Assembly (NCBI RefSeq): GCF_024362695.1
Contig: NC_065419.1
Location: 14,942,678-15,006,677, forward strand
Length of the DNA: 64,000 bases
Source of the DNA: Pectinophora gossypiella
Lineage: Eukaryota; Arthropoda; Insecta; Lepidoptera; Gelechiidae
Direction: 5' to 3'
This document shows, piece after piece, positions 47,445 through 58,683 of this stretch. The translations under genes were made by a program, and so were the position numbers. Below the pieces are notes generated by a model. That model was not told the DNA's origin, ran no database searches, and saw nothing but the letters and a program-made list of their open reading frames with translations. Position 1 is the stretch's first letter; each line of letters begins with the position of its first letter.

Positions 47445-49680
47445 GTTCTGGGTCTTAAAACGCGGAAAAATGAAGACTGGTTTGATGTTAACGACAGGGA
47501 ACTTACTGAAGCCGTCAGTAAGCATCGTACTCTCCTTCGCCAGTCACGTAACAACAATCGCCAAAGTAACGCATCTGAGCAAGTAAGGATGAGTGGTGCT
47601 GCTCTAAGAAAGCTTACCCGCGATATCAAAGATAAGTGGTGGCAAGACAAAATACAATATATGCAGTGGCTGGTTGATACTAACCAACTTGGTACTTTCT
47701 ATGGTGAAGTGCGCAAGTTAATTGGTACGACGTACCATAAGTGCGTGCCTATAAGGTCTGCGGATGGTTCCAAATTCTTGACCATCAAAGAAGATGTACT
47801 CGAACGTTGGGCTGAGCACTTTAACACCTTACTTAATGTGGATCGATCAGCAGATCTAGAGTACATCAAGTCCATCCCGGACCTCGCGCCAGCTACTGAA
47901 CTTCTCAAACCACCTTCTTTGGAGGAAGTTGTCGCTGCGATCAGACAACAACAAAACAATAAAGCGGTTGGTGTTGATAATATCTGTGGGGAGATACTTA
48001 AGTACGGAGGAGAGAAGCTACATAAGGTCTTGTGGAAGTTTTTTACACGCATGTGGAATGAAATGCGAGTACCCGATTGTTTTAAAGTTTCTCGCGTGTG
48101 TTCTCTGTATAAAAACAAAGGGGATCGCTCTGATTGTAACTCGTATAGGGGCATCTCGCTTCTGTCAACTCCGGGAAAAGTATTCGCTAGACTCCTTCTC
48201 AACCGCTTGTTGCCTCTATCTGAAACTCTGTTGCCAGAAACCCAGTTCGGTTTCAGACCGGACAGAGGGACCTGCGAAGCCATTTTTTTCCGTCCGTCAG
48301 CTTATGGAGAAAAGCAGAGAACAAGATCGACCTCTGTTCCTATGCTTTGTCGATCTGGAAAAGGCTTTTGACTGCGTCCCTCGGGAAGCTTTATGGATGC
48401 TCCTGGCTAAGCTGGGATGCCCGGACAAGTTCGTTAGACTGATACGCCTTCTGCATGACGATATGAAGTGTTGTGTTACAGTCAACGGAGAGCAGTCTCA
48501 GTTTTTCTCTGTTACATGCGGCGTGAAGCAAGGATGCGTGCTCGCACCGACTCTTTTTGCTCTGTACTTTGCCGTAGTAATAAGGGAAACATTGCAACAT
48601 CTTACAGAGGGCATTCGCATTCGCTTCCGAATGGAAGGCAGTATTTTTAACTTAGCTCGGCTTCGAGCTAGTACAAAGGTCTCCTATGACATCATTACGG
48701 AGATTATGTACGCGGACGATCTTTGTTTTGTGGCGGATACTCGTGAAGGTTTGCAGGCAATGATGACGTCACTTAATGAAACATGCTACAAGTTTGGCCT
48801 TAAGATCAGTGCCAAAAAGACTGAGGTTATGGTCTTGGAGTCGCGTTGCTCCTTGCCCTTCGAAATCGGTCTTGATGATGACGTCCTTAAGTGTGTGGAC
48901 AAATTCAGGTATTTGGGTAGCACAATCTCAGCCAAATGTGATCTTGACGCTGAGATAAATAGCAGGATAGGGGCAGCTTCGGCTGCTTTTGGCAAACTGC
49001 GACGAAAGGTTTTTCGGTCCCACGATTTAAAGGTAGCGACAAAGATCGGCGTATATATGGCGATAGTTCTGCCTAACCTTTTGTACTCTGCGGAAACCTG
49101 GTGCCTTTATAGAAAGCACATTCGTATGCTAGACAGGTTCCATCTAAGATGCCTCCGCGACATTTTAAACGTCCATTGGTCAGACCGAGTCAGGAACACT
49201 GACGTTCTACGGCAAGCGAATGTCTGCGGCGTCGAGGCATATTTGATGCGGCGTCAGCTACGATGGTGTGGGCACTTGGCGAGAATGTCAGACGAGAGAG
49301 TGGCGAAACGTTTGTTCTTTTCAGAACTCCAGTCGGGCAAACGAAAATGCGGTGGCCAATACCTGCGTTACAAGGACGTTCTGAAAAGGCACATGAAACG
49401 GTGCCACATCGAGCCCTCAAGCTGGGAGGCGCAAGCAAGCCAGCGCCCGGAGTGGAGACGCCTTGTTCAACAAAAGGTGTCTGACTTCGAAAAAGAAAGA
49501 AGGTCAGATCTGGATAGAAAACGTGATGATCTGAAAGCCCGACCACCTGCGGCAATCACTTATAATTACGTAGGGGGTGTGCTGACGTGTCCAAAATGTG
49601 GGCGCACGTTTTCACATAAAATTGGCTATACGAGCCATCACAGAGCACACCAGAGAGCAGACTTACCAAGCTCTTGAATG
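47445..49680 (+). pseudogene. LINE reverse transcriptase with C-terminal C2H2 finger, one frameshift
   Basis: First part (47445 to about 48283): NEDWFDVNDRELTEAVSKHR linker, then the RT fingers, ending FGFRPDRGTCEAIF. The frame then shifts at a run of seven T (48283-48289) and continues to 49677. RT motifs in the second part: LFLCFVDLEKAFDCVPREAL (near 48335-48395), VTCGVKQGCVLAPTLFALYF (near 48512-48571) and the catalytic YADDL at 48709-48723. Next come FGLKISAKKTEVM, FRYLGSTISAK and LRWCGHLARMSDERVAKRLF. Last is CPKCGRTFSHKIGYTSHHRA plus H near 49588-49650, a C2H2 zinc finger. The product would copy the element's own RNA at a nicked target. All catalytic Asp residues are present; the frameshift alone breaks this part. 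Clade (RTE- or CR1-like) is unsettled. Confidence 0.9.
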
Positions 49681-49860
49681 GCAATCGTCAATTAATCCAC
49701 CAGCTGCTGTCGCTGTAGTCGAAATCGACTGTGAAGCATCATCTTGCTTGTCTTCAATAACTCTGAATATTTGTCTTTTTTATATTGTTTTTCTTTTTTA
49801 AGCATTCTAAGACGATAAAAATGGTATCTTTAGTTTAAGTAATTAAAAAATTTCGACAAA
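47445..49860 (+). mobile_element. Non-LTR retrotransposon, 5' truncated
   Basis: An open frame from 47445 is the linker, RT and C-terminal part of a LINE. The apurinic-type endonuclease expected upstream is missing. The body is visibly GC-richer than its surroundings. A 3' UTR of about 150-200 bp follows the stop at 49678; the end is not precisely defined. It is the only copy in the window and much better preserved than any other LINE here. Confidence 0.85.
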
Positions 49861-50105
49861 TTAATGTAGAGAAACTAGGAGCTTAGAAGTATAGTGTTAT
49901 ACACCGCCGTAGTGGGCGGAAACGTAGGCGAATATCCTTCATTGTAAATATAGAATCTTTGCTACGGAGACGAATATCTCAAAATTGTACGAAATATTCT
50001 CAAAATATTCCATTAATTACTGACATCTGTCATTTCGATAACTGTAGGAGTAAATCAGAAGGGAAGCTTCGACATTCAACTTCAATTCATAATTCAAAAC
50101 GTGTA
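49861..50105. other. No gene or repeat recognised
   Basis: Nothing supported. Confidence 0.35.
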
Positions 50106-50109
50106 GTGT

Positions 50110-50215
50110 ATTGAGTTTTTACGTAAATACAAATAAGATCACGGCTATTTCCATTTGGGGTAGGCAGAGCCCATGGAATTCTACTTACTGCGATCCACCT
50201 CCATTCCTCCACTCT
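50110..50215 (-). mobile_element. LINE 3' end (type Q relative), reverse
   Basis: CACGGCTATTTCCATTTGGG, GTAGGCAGAGCCCATGGAAT and TCTACTTACTGCGATCCACC. Confidence 0.5.
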
Positions 50216-50235
50216 CATCAAGATTTCATGCTGTA

Positions 50236-50377
50236 CGGTCACGAGCATTAATATGTATACACTTTGGTACCATGTCACATAAACTTTTTTGACAAATTGA
50301 ACTGTAAGTCTCACTAAATGTCAAATATGTTAGTGCGACAGAGTCCTAAAGTGGGTACATTATATTGCTCATGACTG
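50236..50377. mobile_element. MITE-2 copy
   Basis: CGGTCACGAGCATTAATATG to GCTCATGACTG, TA flanks; close to the family consensus. Confidence 0.85.
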
Positions 50378-50392
50378 TACATACCATGATAG

Positions 50393-50500
50393 CTCACGAC
50401 TTTTCCCGATTGGAGTAGTCAAAGGTACATCCATCGCAAGATGAACTCAGTAACCACACGTCACCGAGTTTTCTGTTATACCAACGTGATAGGCAATACA
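50393..50500. repeat. Repeat R copy
   Basis: GCTCACGACTTTTCCCGATT, AGGTACATCCATCGCAAGAT, CACGTCACCGAGTTTTCTGT, TATACCAACGTGATAGG. Confidence 0.55.
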
Positions 50501-50945
50501 AAACTTTATTGCACAAAGATAATGTATGTACGTAAAAATTTATCTCTCCTTCCGAGAAACTGCGAAAGGCATACTTACAATACAAGGAATAAAAATAAAA
50601 TTGCTATTTATAAACTCGATTAAGTAAATTAAATTCATCTTTTTTGGGGTTATGTATAGGTACGTTTTGAAAAGCACCTAATATTTAACGGTATTTAAGT
50701 GGAATACGCAGACGTTTGCAGAAGCACCCCTTTTGCAAACAGTTGGTACATAATGTAGGGAGTCGAAGAGATTACTCAAGAAGATAATCTCCTTGCTCCG
50801 GTCTCAGTTTGTATAATCTGTACCCCAAAACGGCGCGAAATTAAACGCGGTTCCGCTTTTAAGCGGGAAAATCTTGCAACGTTGCTAGGTAATTTGACGC
50901 AGTTAGTCAAACACATTACTCATCTTGTGGTTTCGGGGCAGTAGG
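50501..50945. other. No gene or repeat recognised
   Basis: Nothing supported. A MITE-Z scrap follows at 50950-51015. Confidence 0.35.
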
Positions 50946-51124
50946 GTAAAAACTGATTGCTAGCCATTTAATGAAATACTTTTTACGAAACTATTCGTCT
51001 CTATGGAATTTTATAGAATACACAGATATGACGTCATCAATAAACATGCAGGGATAACATACGCAACGTGATAAAATTATCGATCGACTCAATAAATTTT
51101 ATCGAAATCGATAAGTTTGTTATT

Positions 51125-51443
51125 CCGTGGCGGAGGTCCAGTGGCGGAGGTGCTAGGTTCGTATTCCGGAGGCGATTCACATCACACACGCAAAAAATAC
51201 TTTTTGATCCCTAGTTTGGATAGAACATTGCAGGCTGATCACCAGATTGTCCGAAACGAATATGATCCGTGCTTCGGAAGGCACGTTAAGCCGTTGGTCC
51301 CGGATGCTATTTATATTAGTATGTAGTCGTTACATGAGCAATGTCAGTCAGGCCAGTCAGGCCTTTGGTGGGTCGATAATAACCCTGACACCAAGGTTGC
51401 TGAGGTTGGTAATCCATCTCACAACCGACACGATAGAAAAAGA
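51125..51443 (+). mobile_element. SINE-A, diverged
   Basis: CCGTGGCGGAGGTCCAGTGG head with a small duplication; module CCGTGCTTCGGAAGGCACGT intact; tail GATAGAAAAAG. Confidence 0.75.
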
Positions 51444-51620
51444 TAATTCTAGTTCGTGGTTTGAGTTTGACTACTTCCCGGTCTTCTGGAAGAGTAGTCT
51501 ATTAGAAATAAGCTAAACCGTTTTGTTTTTTATATGTGTAATCAGCTTTATGACTTTGTTTCTGTGTACCCTTTTTCCTATGTTGACGAATAAATGAATT
51601 TGTTTGTACAATATGAATAA

Positions 51621-51786
51621 CACACACGGGCACGGGCACGTCAAGCCGTTGGTCCCGGCTATTAGCCGTAAAAAGACCTCCACCAACCCGCATTGGAGCA
51701 GCGTGGTGCAGTATGCTCCATACCCCCTCCGCTCGATTGAGGGGAGGCCTATGCCCAGCAGTGGGACGTATATAGGCAGTTTATGT
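51621..51786 (+). mobile_element. SINE-C, 5' truncated, 11-bp target duplication
   Basis: Starts near the module (GGGCACGTCAAGCCGTTGGT) and runs to CCCAGCAGTGGGACGTATAT. AATATGAATAA is at 51610-51620 and 51787-51797. Confidence 0.9.
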
Positions 51787-51989
51787 AATATGAATAAACT
51801 ATTAAGGACCTTTCGAAGCGTTTCGTTAAGGCAACGCACGACCCGAGGGCTCGCAGCTACTTTTGTCAAAGGGTTGGTTTAGATGTTCAAAGGGGAAATG
51901 CTGCGAGTATTTTGGGCACTTTGCCTCGGTGTGACGCTTTGGAGGAGTTTTTCTTTTTGTAGATATCTGTATTAACAGTTTTAAGACGG

Positions 51990-52300
51990 TAAGTAGTTAA
52001 ACAGAAACTTTGCATAAGGTTAGTGATTATTTAGAAGATATGAATGCGTGGGATTAACTGTCTGAGAACTGATATTAGGCAGCTAAATTACTCAATTGTA
52101 TAATAATATTTTGTTTATTTCTTTTTTTTTAAAGAACGTCTAGGGCCCTGTGCCGAGGTTTTTCTTGCAGCTTCTTTTCCCCGGCTATACAAGTTGTGAG
52201 AAGCTGCAGTAGTTTTAGGCGGATGAGACGTTCGTTATGTAAAAATTGACGATTCAAAGTGTAACTATGTTACCTACTGAATAAAGATATATTTGAATTA
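51990..52300 (+). pseudogene. LINE-CR C-terminus and 3' UTR
   Basis: GTTAGTGATTATTTAGAAGA and TATGAATGCGTGGGATTAAC encode a VSDYLEDMNAWD end and stop. The UTR has AAAGAACGTCTAGGGCCCTG and CCCCGGCTATACAAG, and an ACTGAATAAAGATATATTTG end. Confidence 0.8.
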
Positions 52301-53310
52301 AATAAATAAATAATCCTACTTGAAAATCTATGCCAAACGAAATCGTGGGCCGAAAGCTACTTTTCAACCTTCGACCCATATGCTCAGAGGAAGTAATACA
52401 GTGTTTCCTGCCCGGGTTTAAGTTTACGGAAGAGGTTTGGCAACGTCGCGTTTGTCGCGTTGCCAATTATGCATTCTGCCCACAGCCACACGGGTGCCCA
52501 GGGATGTGCAGGCTTTAAATTTTAAATGTCGAATGTCGATAGATTTGTTGTTGTGACTCACATGTACCTATCTTTTCAAACGAATTTGTTGTTTATGTTT
52601 CGAGTAAATCATTTTCTAAACTGATATATCAAAGGTATTCTGTTAGATATAAATAAATTATTATATTAATTACTAATTACGTAACAATGAGTACTACGTT
52701 TGACTACGTTTATTAATGACGTCACAATCTTATATTCTCATACAAATGCCATATAAATGAACAGTTTTGAAAGTATTTCATTTGACTAGATTGACATTTG
52801 ACCTATTACCAATATAAATATGCCTAAAGAAAGGTTGCCTGGAGAAAGTTACTACGTTAGCAATAAGGCCGTCTTTTATACAAATTACTCGTAATTATGC
52901 ACCGAATATGTATCTTTTTGGGCAGTAAATAGTTTTTGTATTGTATTGTTTTGTAATATGATCTATTCGACACAGTCCCATCACTAGCAACCATCTCGGG
53001 GCGATTCGACGAAAACCGTTCCGCGTATCGGTTACGGAGGGTCGAGGGGATGAATTATTGTGCTTTCGGCTTGTAAGGGTGAGCAGGCAAGAAATGAGTA
53101 CCTACATAATAATCTTACATGATCAAATATAAATTTTATTTATTTTCTTTAAAATATAGAGACGGGTGTCCGATTTTTTGTTCGTCCGATTAATCGGCCT
53201 AGTGGGTTATATAATATCTTTTCCTTTGTAATCGATTGGTAGTAGGGAATGAGACAAAAATAGCTCACTGTATCGATTGATCAGGCGAACGGTAAACGTC
53301 CTCTTACACT
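52301..53310. other. No gene recognised; MITE-Z scrap
   Basis: 52715-52810 has MITE-Z words (TTAATGACGTCACAATC, AGTATTTCATTTGACTAG). An open frame at 52330-52518 has no recognised domain. Confidence 0.4.
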
Positions 53311-53312
53311 TC

Positions 53313-53715
53313 ACTCAAATTCAAAAATATCTTTATTCAGTAGGTAACATAGTTACACTTTGAATGGTCAATTTTTACATAACGAACATCTCATCCGCCT
53401 AAAACTACTGCAGCTTCTTACAACCTGTATAGCCGGGGAAAAGAAGCTGCAAGAAAAACCTCGGCACAGGGCCCTAGACGTTCTTTAAAAAAATAAATAT
53501 ACATAAAATATTGTTATACAATTGAGTAATTTAGCTGCCTAATATCAGTTCTCAAACAGTTAATCCCATGCATTCATATCTTCTAAATAACCACTAACTT
53601 TGTAATAACCTTGTTTGTAAAGTTTCTGTTTAACTACTGTCTTAAAACAGTTGAAAGGCAAATTCTGAATGTCAATGGGAATCTTATTGTAAAAACGTAT
53701 ACATTTACCCTTAAA
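53313..53715 (-). pseudogene. LINE-CR C-terminus and 3' UTR, reverse
   Basis: Reverse of 6602-7003: CAAATTCAAAAATATCTTTA tail, CCGGGGAAAAGAAGCTGCAA, and coding FYNKIPIDIQNLPFNCFK with an N-terminal KGKCIR extension not kept in the other copy. Confidence 0.75.
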
Positions 53716-53940
53716 AAAATTAGTGATCTTATGTAATCGACTGACTTTTAAAACAAGTTTATTCCGGGTATTAACAATGTGCCGATCGCTATTTTTTGCA
53801 AATAATCCTATATGTTTTTTTACATATTTTATATAATATATTTCCTAAAAAGTGAACTAACGGAACACATTATAAAAAAAATATATATCACGGTAAGCTG
53901 CTTGTCTTCCCGAAGTAAAAACATCGAAGCCAGCTCCGGC
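53716..53940. other. No gene or repeat recognised
   Basis: Possibly more upstream LINE-CR coding sequence, too decayed to read. Confidence 0.3.
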
Positions 53941-53944
53941 TCTC

Positions 53945-54033
53945 TCGACGGAAAATTCCACTTAATATTAACTCGGAATCATGGTCTGAATCATCCCCCT
54001 CAGTATTCGTTACGATGCCACTAACACCCTGTA
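53945..54033. mobile_element. MITE-P right arm
   Basis: CGACGGAAAATTCCACTTAA, ACTCGGAATCATGGTCTGAA and ACGATGCCACTAACACCCTG. Confidence 0.7.
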
Positions 54034-54070
54034 TACCTCTGCCTACAGGGATACAGGCGTGATGCTATAT
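54026..54070 (+). mobile_element. LINE 3' tail scrap
   Basis: ATACCTCTGCCTACAGGGAT and ACAGGCGTGATGC; a few bases deleted from the CCCCTCGGGG part. Confidence 0.45.
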
Positions 54071-54120
54071 ACAATTTTAAAAAATCCCTAAAAACTAAAT
54101 CTTCCAATTTTTCGAAATTA

Positions 54121-54269
54121 CGGTCATGAGCATAAATATGTATAGTGTATACACTTTGGTACCATGTCACATTAACTTTTTTGACAAATTGAACTGTAAG
54201 TCTCACTAAATGTCAAATGTGTTAGTGCGACAGAGTCCTAAAGTGGGTACATTATATTGTTCATGACTG
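54121..54269. mobile_element. MITE-2 with small internal duplication
   Basis: CGGTCATGAGCATAAATATG to GTTCATGACTG, TA flanks; 7 bp longer than usual because GTATA is doubled (GTATAGTGTATACACTTTGG). Confidence 0.8.
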
Positions 54270-54825
54270 TACACCGGTTTAGTTTACATTCATGAGTAAC
54301 AAATTCCCAATCTGCGTTGCGGGTGCGCCACCCAATGAGCCGCGACACGCCGCAGCGCAGTGCCGCAAGCGATACATGTCTCAGAAATATTTTTTTCCTG
54401 ATAAACTAGATGCCGTATCGATTTCGTAGTTTTATTCTAATGTTTGTATTTTTTTTTATGGATCAAGAAAGGAAAACATGAAACAGTAGGTGTAGGTACC
54501 TGTGTTGGGAGGTTTACTGCCCACGTCTTTCCCTCAGCGATACAGCTTCCGATGTGGTAGTTTTACTAGCTGTAAAACTACCACATCATAATATGTATGT
54601 CATTTAATTTTTGACGTTCAAAAAGCGCTAACATGTAAGCCAATTTTGAAGAATATATTTTGAATATTTTTGAATTTTAATCATAATAAATTTATTATTT
54701 TGAAAATATATAATAATTATTATTATTTTGATTTTTAATCATCATAGTGTTTTGGAGAAAAGATAAGTTGAAACAAAATCAGGTTTTATAAAACACTGGG
54801 CATTGTCACTGTTGCTTTTGCAAAT
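54270..54825. other. No gene; one perfect hairpin
   Basis: 54551-54587: GATGTGGTAGTTTTAC, loop TAGCT, GTAAAACTACCACATC, a perfect 16-bp stem. The rest is AT-rich. Confidence 0.5.
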
Positions 54826-54831
54826 CGTTTC

Positions 54832-56720
54832 CAAAGGAGATCATCGGCTCTCCATACTTTGGCCGGCCCAAATTTGAAAGTGCCGGCCAGAGAAAAAAAA
54901 TGTGTCGAACCTTTCGAGTAGATTGCTCTGATTATTTTTTACTATGACACCAAACGTGTATGACCATTAGTTTGGCTTTAATTGGATTTTAAAAATCACG
55001 ATTTTTCATACATTTTGTAAAAAAAAAATATTATGTCCGTTTGGAAAAAGGGGAAACAGGCGTATTACAAAGGACCGTTAGAACATTTATTAGTATGGCG
55101 CCAAACTTCTATGACCATTATTTTGACGTTTATTAGACTTTCCGTTTTGGTTAATATGTTAAAATGCCGGCAATCGAAAAGAATACGTCGAATCCGTCTA
55201 ATAGTTGCTTCTCAATATTTTTTAATATGACACCAAACATCTATGACCATAATTTTGACTTTTATTGGAATTTACGTTTTAGTTCAAATGTGAAAAGTGC
55301 CGACCAGCAAAAATACCATGTAGACAGTATCGAGTAGATGCCTATTAACATTTTTTTCTATAGCACCGAACGTGTACGATCATTAGTTTGGCTTTTATTT
55401 TATTTTGAAAATCTTGATTTCTTAGTTATTTTGTTTAAAAATAAAGTGCTTTGGGCAAAAATTGCGATACGGCGGATTACAAAGGACCTTTAATACAACT
55501 TTGAACATTTAATAATCTGGCGCAAAACATTTTTGACCATTATTTTGACTTTGGCTTTTATTGGACTTTTTAAAATCTTTATTTTTTTATACATTTTAAC
55601 AATCGCAACAAGCAGAGCTTTCCCAATGACTAGTTATTAGTCAGATAAATACTTTGTGTTTTTGTTTTGTGTGTTGATAGGTGAACTTCTATATTCATAC
55701 CATCTGATTTTAGATATGACGTTGGCTGTAGTTTTTGCATTCCACTCAACGTTACGGCCTAAGTTTAGCTTGAATTATTATGACCGTAGATGGTTACCAC
55801 CCTCCAAAGATAAGCTTGCCATCTAGTGACGAAACTCGTATTTTGGCATGACGTCTGAAGTAGCTGTTAGGGAAGACAGGAGTCGGGCAGTTGTACTTTG
55901 CATGTATGCCGATCACAATGTCCTGGTGCTACTCGGCCGATAACGTAGTACCTCTATCACCCCACTGTATTTTCCTTGTATACACACTTTTCTTAAAAAA
56001 AAGTAGCTTCTAAAGCGTAAACGCAAACCTATTTTTAATTTATAAAAATGTGTCAAAAAGACGACTATATTACGCCTTTAGCAAGATAGTTCCATTATCA
56101 CCAGATAAAACTTTTTTCGCCAAAGTGTAGGTATCTATGAAAACACCAGATTTTTGAAAAATCGAATCAAGTTCAAAATAGTGGTCATAGACGTTTAATG
56201 TCATAATAATAAACATTCTGACGATCCTTTAAATAACGCGCCTGTCATATTTTATTTTATAACAAAATAAATCAAAAATCGAGATTTTAAAAATCCAACA
56301 ACAGCCAAACTAATGGTCATACACGATTATTGTCATAGTGAATAATGTTTACAGGTATCTTCTCGATAGTTTTGACATGTGTTTTTGCTGACCGGCACTT
56401 TTCACATAGAAACTAAAACGTAAAGTCCAATAAAAGCCAAAATAATGGTCATAGACGTTTGGTGCCATAATAATAAATGGTCAAAGGGATAAGTTTTAAC
56501 GGGATATACCAATATTGTTTCTTGGCCGGCACTTCACATTTTCACCAAAAATTTATGAAAAATACAGTTTTTTGAATTCGAATAAAACCGAAGATATTGA
56601 TCCTACAGCTTTGGTGCCATAGTAATAAATGCTCAGGTGGATAAGATCTAACGGAATATAGCAAAATTATTTTTTGGCCGGCACTTTGACTTCTGGGCCG
56701 AAATCCGATGATCTCCTTTG
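54832..56720. mobile_element. Foldback element, long arms built of repeats
   Basis: CAAAGGAGATCATCGG opens and CCGATGATCTCCTTTG closes. Each arm has several units of about 130-160 bp with AGTGCCGGCCA, CACCAAACGTCTATGACCAT and TTTGGCTTTTATTGGATTTT. About five units run forward from 54880 to 55600 and about four run in reverse from 56720 back to 56110. A core of about 480 bp (55620-56100) belongs to neither arm. No open frame resembles a transposase. This layout is that of FB- or Galileo-like foldback transposons, but the superfamily is not established and no target duplication is secure. Confidence 0.75.
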
Positions 56721-56752
56721 CAACTAGGATAGTCCCCCTGAGCCGTCAAAGT

Positions 56753-57595
56753 TAGGGATGGCGATCCATTCCAAAAAAGATCGATTTTTAAATCGATTCG
56801 AATCGTGACCTGATGAATCGATCCACAAAAAAATCGAGATCTAAAATATCGATTTCCAAAAAATCGATCTTTTTTCCAATTTTCTATTACAATGGTGCTA
56901 ATTCCTGTAAATACCATCTAATTTTATTTTAAGTTATATCTGTCATTTTCTTATCCGCCGAAAAGGAAAGGGACGGGTAATCGACAAGCATAAAATTTAT
57001 GGAACACACGTCAATTTTAAGCACAAATCTAAACCAACCGTCTAAAAATTTTACATCAGTCAATAACCCGACACGTTCATTTACTCATTCTTCCTAAAAT
57101 TAAGAGCTGTGAATCATCCGTCCCTTTCCTTTTCGACGGATACGAAAATGACAGATATAACTTAAAATTAAATTAGACGGTGTCTCCAGGAATCGGGGCC
57201 ATTATAAGTATTAATCAATTTTATTCAAAATAAGACGAATGTTATAATTAACGATCTTTAATCGAATGATGTGATGACGCAATCACAGAACAGATAAAAA
57301 AAGTCACAGATTATAAACGTAACTTTTTTCTATTGGAGAGAAGTGAGGCGAAGGAAACTAAACACACAGCCATCTCGTAAGTTTTTGAGTAATTAACCGG
57401 CAGCACTCTTGTAATACGGGCACCTACAACTAATTGTATGGTTAATACAAAAACAAAAAAAATCGAATGTCGATTTTAAAGGGTGATGTATCGATCCAAT
57501 GAATCGATCCAGTACTACATATCGATTTAAAAAATCGATTTTCCTGGCTCGAAAAATCGATTTTTCGATTAATCGATCTCAGATCGCCATCTCTA
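56753..57595. mobile_element. hAT-type non-autonomous element, ATCGAT-rich
   Basis: TAGGGATGGCGATC at the left, GATCGCCATCTCTA at the right, and GTCAAAGT duplicated at 56745-56752 and 57596-57603. The outer parts are packed with AATCGAT and ATCGATTTTT words (likely transposase sites, inferred). A MITE-1 copy occupies 56891-57203. No coding sequence. Confidence 0.85.
56891..57203. mobile_element. MITE-1 inside the second hAT element
   Basis: AATGGTGCTAATTCCTGTAA to CAGGAATCGGGGCCATT, inverted partners. Part of the middle is deleted relative to 61096-61482. Confidence 0.8.
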
Positions 57596-57603
57596 GTCAA
57601 AGT

Positions 57604-57890
57604 TAGACAGATCGAAATTAATTTGAAGTGTACACTTGAAACTTTGGAGTGTCAACGAGTTTTATAAACTTGTCAACCTGTTTGCGGGAAAGAACTTGAG
57701 TACGATCCGTCGCACTCGAGTGGGATCTTCATTGAGCATAGGATGAAAGAAAGAGAAAAGAAATTATTAGTTTTTACAGAACGCCGACGTAAGAAACACA
57801 GTGACATAAAAAAAGTTTTGCTAATTGTGAATCTTATCTTAGGTAAATGAAAGTGCCCATTTCATTTACGTCAAAAGCAACGCTAACAAT
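57604..57890. other. No gene or repeat recognised
   Basis: Nothing supported. Confidence 0.35.
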
Positions 57891-57894
57891 CGGA

Positions 57895-58040
57895 GGGGAC
57901 ACTCCCCGCACCAAGACGAGCTTAAATTGAAACCCCCCCACCCCCCCAATTATGAGGGCCATATTAGTCTATATGCACGTAAGTAAGGGAGCGCGCGCGG
58001 ATTGTCGGTCTCGCTTGCACCCACAAGTTAAGGCGGCACG
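57895..58040. repeat. Repeat G copy
   Basis: GGGACACTCCCCGCACCAAG, GTAAGGGAGCGCGCGCGGAT and TGTCGGTCTCGCTTGCAC, with a C-run replacing the CTCACCCCC word. Confidence 0.55.
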
Positions 58041-58404
58041 CCCAACCTTAAGTTACTAAATAATAAACTATACACTGGTGTTGATTATTACACTTAATAA
58101 AAACAAAATAGGCAGTTTTGTATGTCGTTGTGTTAAAGGGGTCGCACGTAACAGTCATAACAATGCATGTTCATTTATGTATGTAATGTTTGCGTATAGT
58201 CGCAACAGTGTGCGCATATAATGCGAAATATTTATGGTATTATATCGAACAGCTAACCCAACTAATATACTACATAATCACAAGAATAAGGAAATCTTGA
58301 GTACCGATAGAATTTTTCCACTTATTTGCTCTGATCGTCTCGCAAATGCTTCCAAAACTTATTAATAACTTCTGGAATATTCTCGATTAGAAACATAACA
58401 TAAC
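58041..58404. other. No gene or repeat recognised
   Basis: Nothing supported. Confidence 0.35.
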
Positions 58405-58407
58405 TTA

Positions 58408-58645
58408 AATAGCCTATATACGGCATTCAAACGGAGGGGGTACGGAGCATACGCTGCTCCACTACGAGTTGGTGGTTTTAACGTGCCCTCCGAAGGACTG
58501 AATCATCTTACTTTTTCAGACAAACAGGTGCCTGCAAAGTCCTCCGATCTGGAGGTTGGCGTTCGATTCCCGATGGGGACATTGTCGAAATCACTTAGTG
58601 AGACTGTCCTTTGTTTGGTAACGACTTTGCAGGCTCGATTGGAAA
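58408..58645. mobile_element. SINE-C inverted dimer
   Basis: 58408-58543 is the 3' half in reverse (TATATACGGCATTCAAACGG to GGTGCCTGCAAAGTCC). 58545-58640 is the 5' half forward (TCCGATCTGGAGGTTGGCGT to AACGACTTTGCAGGC). GCCTGCAAAGTC and GACTTTGCAGGC are exact complements and share the same unusual G. Confidence 0.75.
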
Positions 58646-58683
58646 ATATTCTTGTAATATTCTTGAATATTCAATATTCATTC

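Noticed and set aside
47699..48283. Reverse-strand open frame of 194 codons
   Set aside because: It is antisense to the reverse transcriptase and has no motif of its own; a shadow of the LINE frame.
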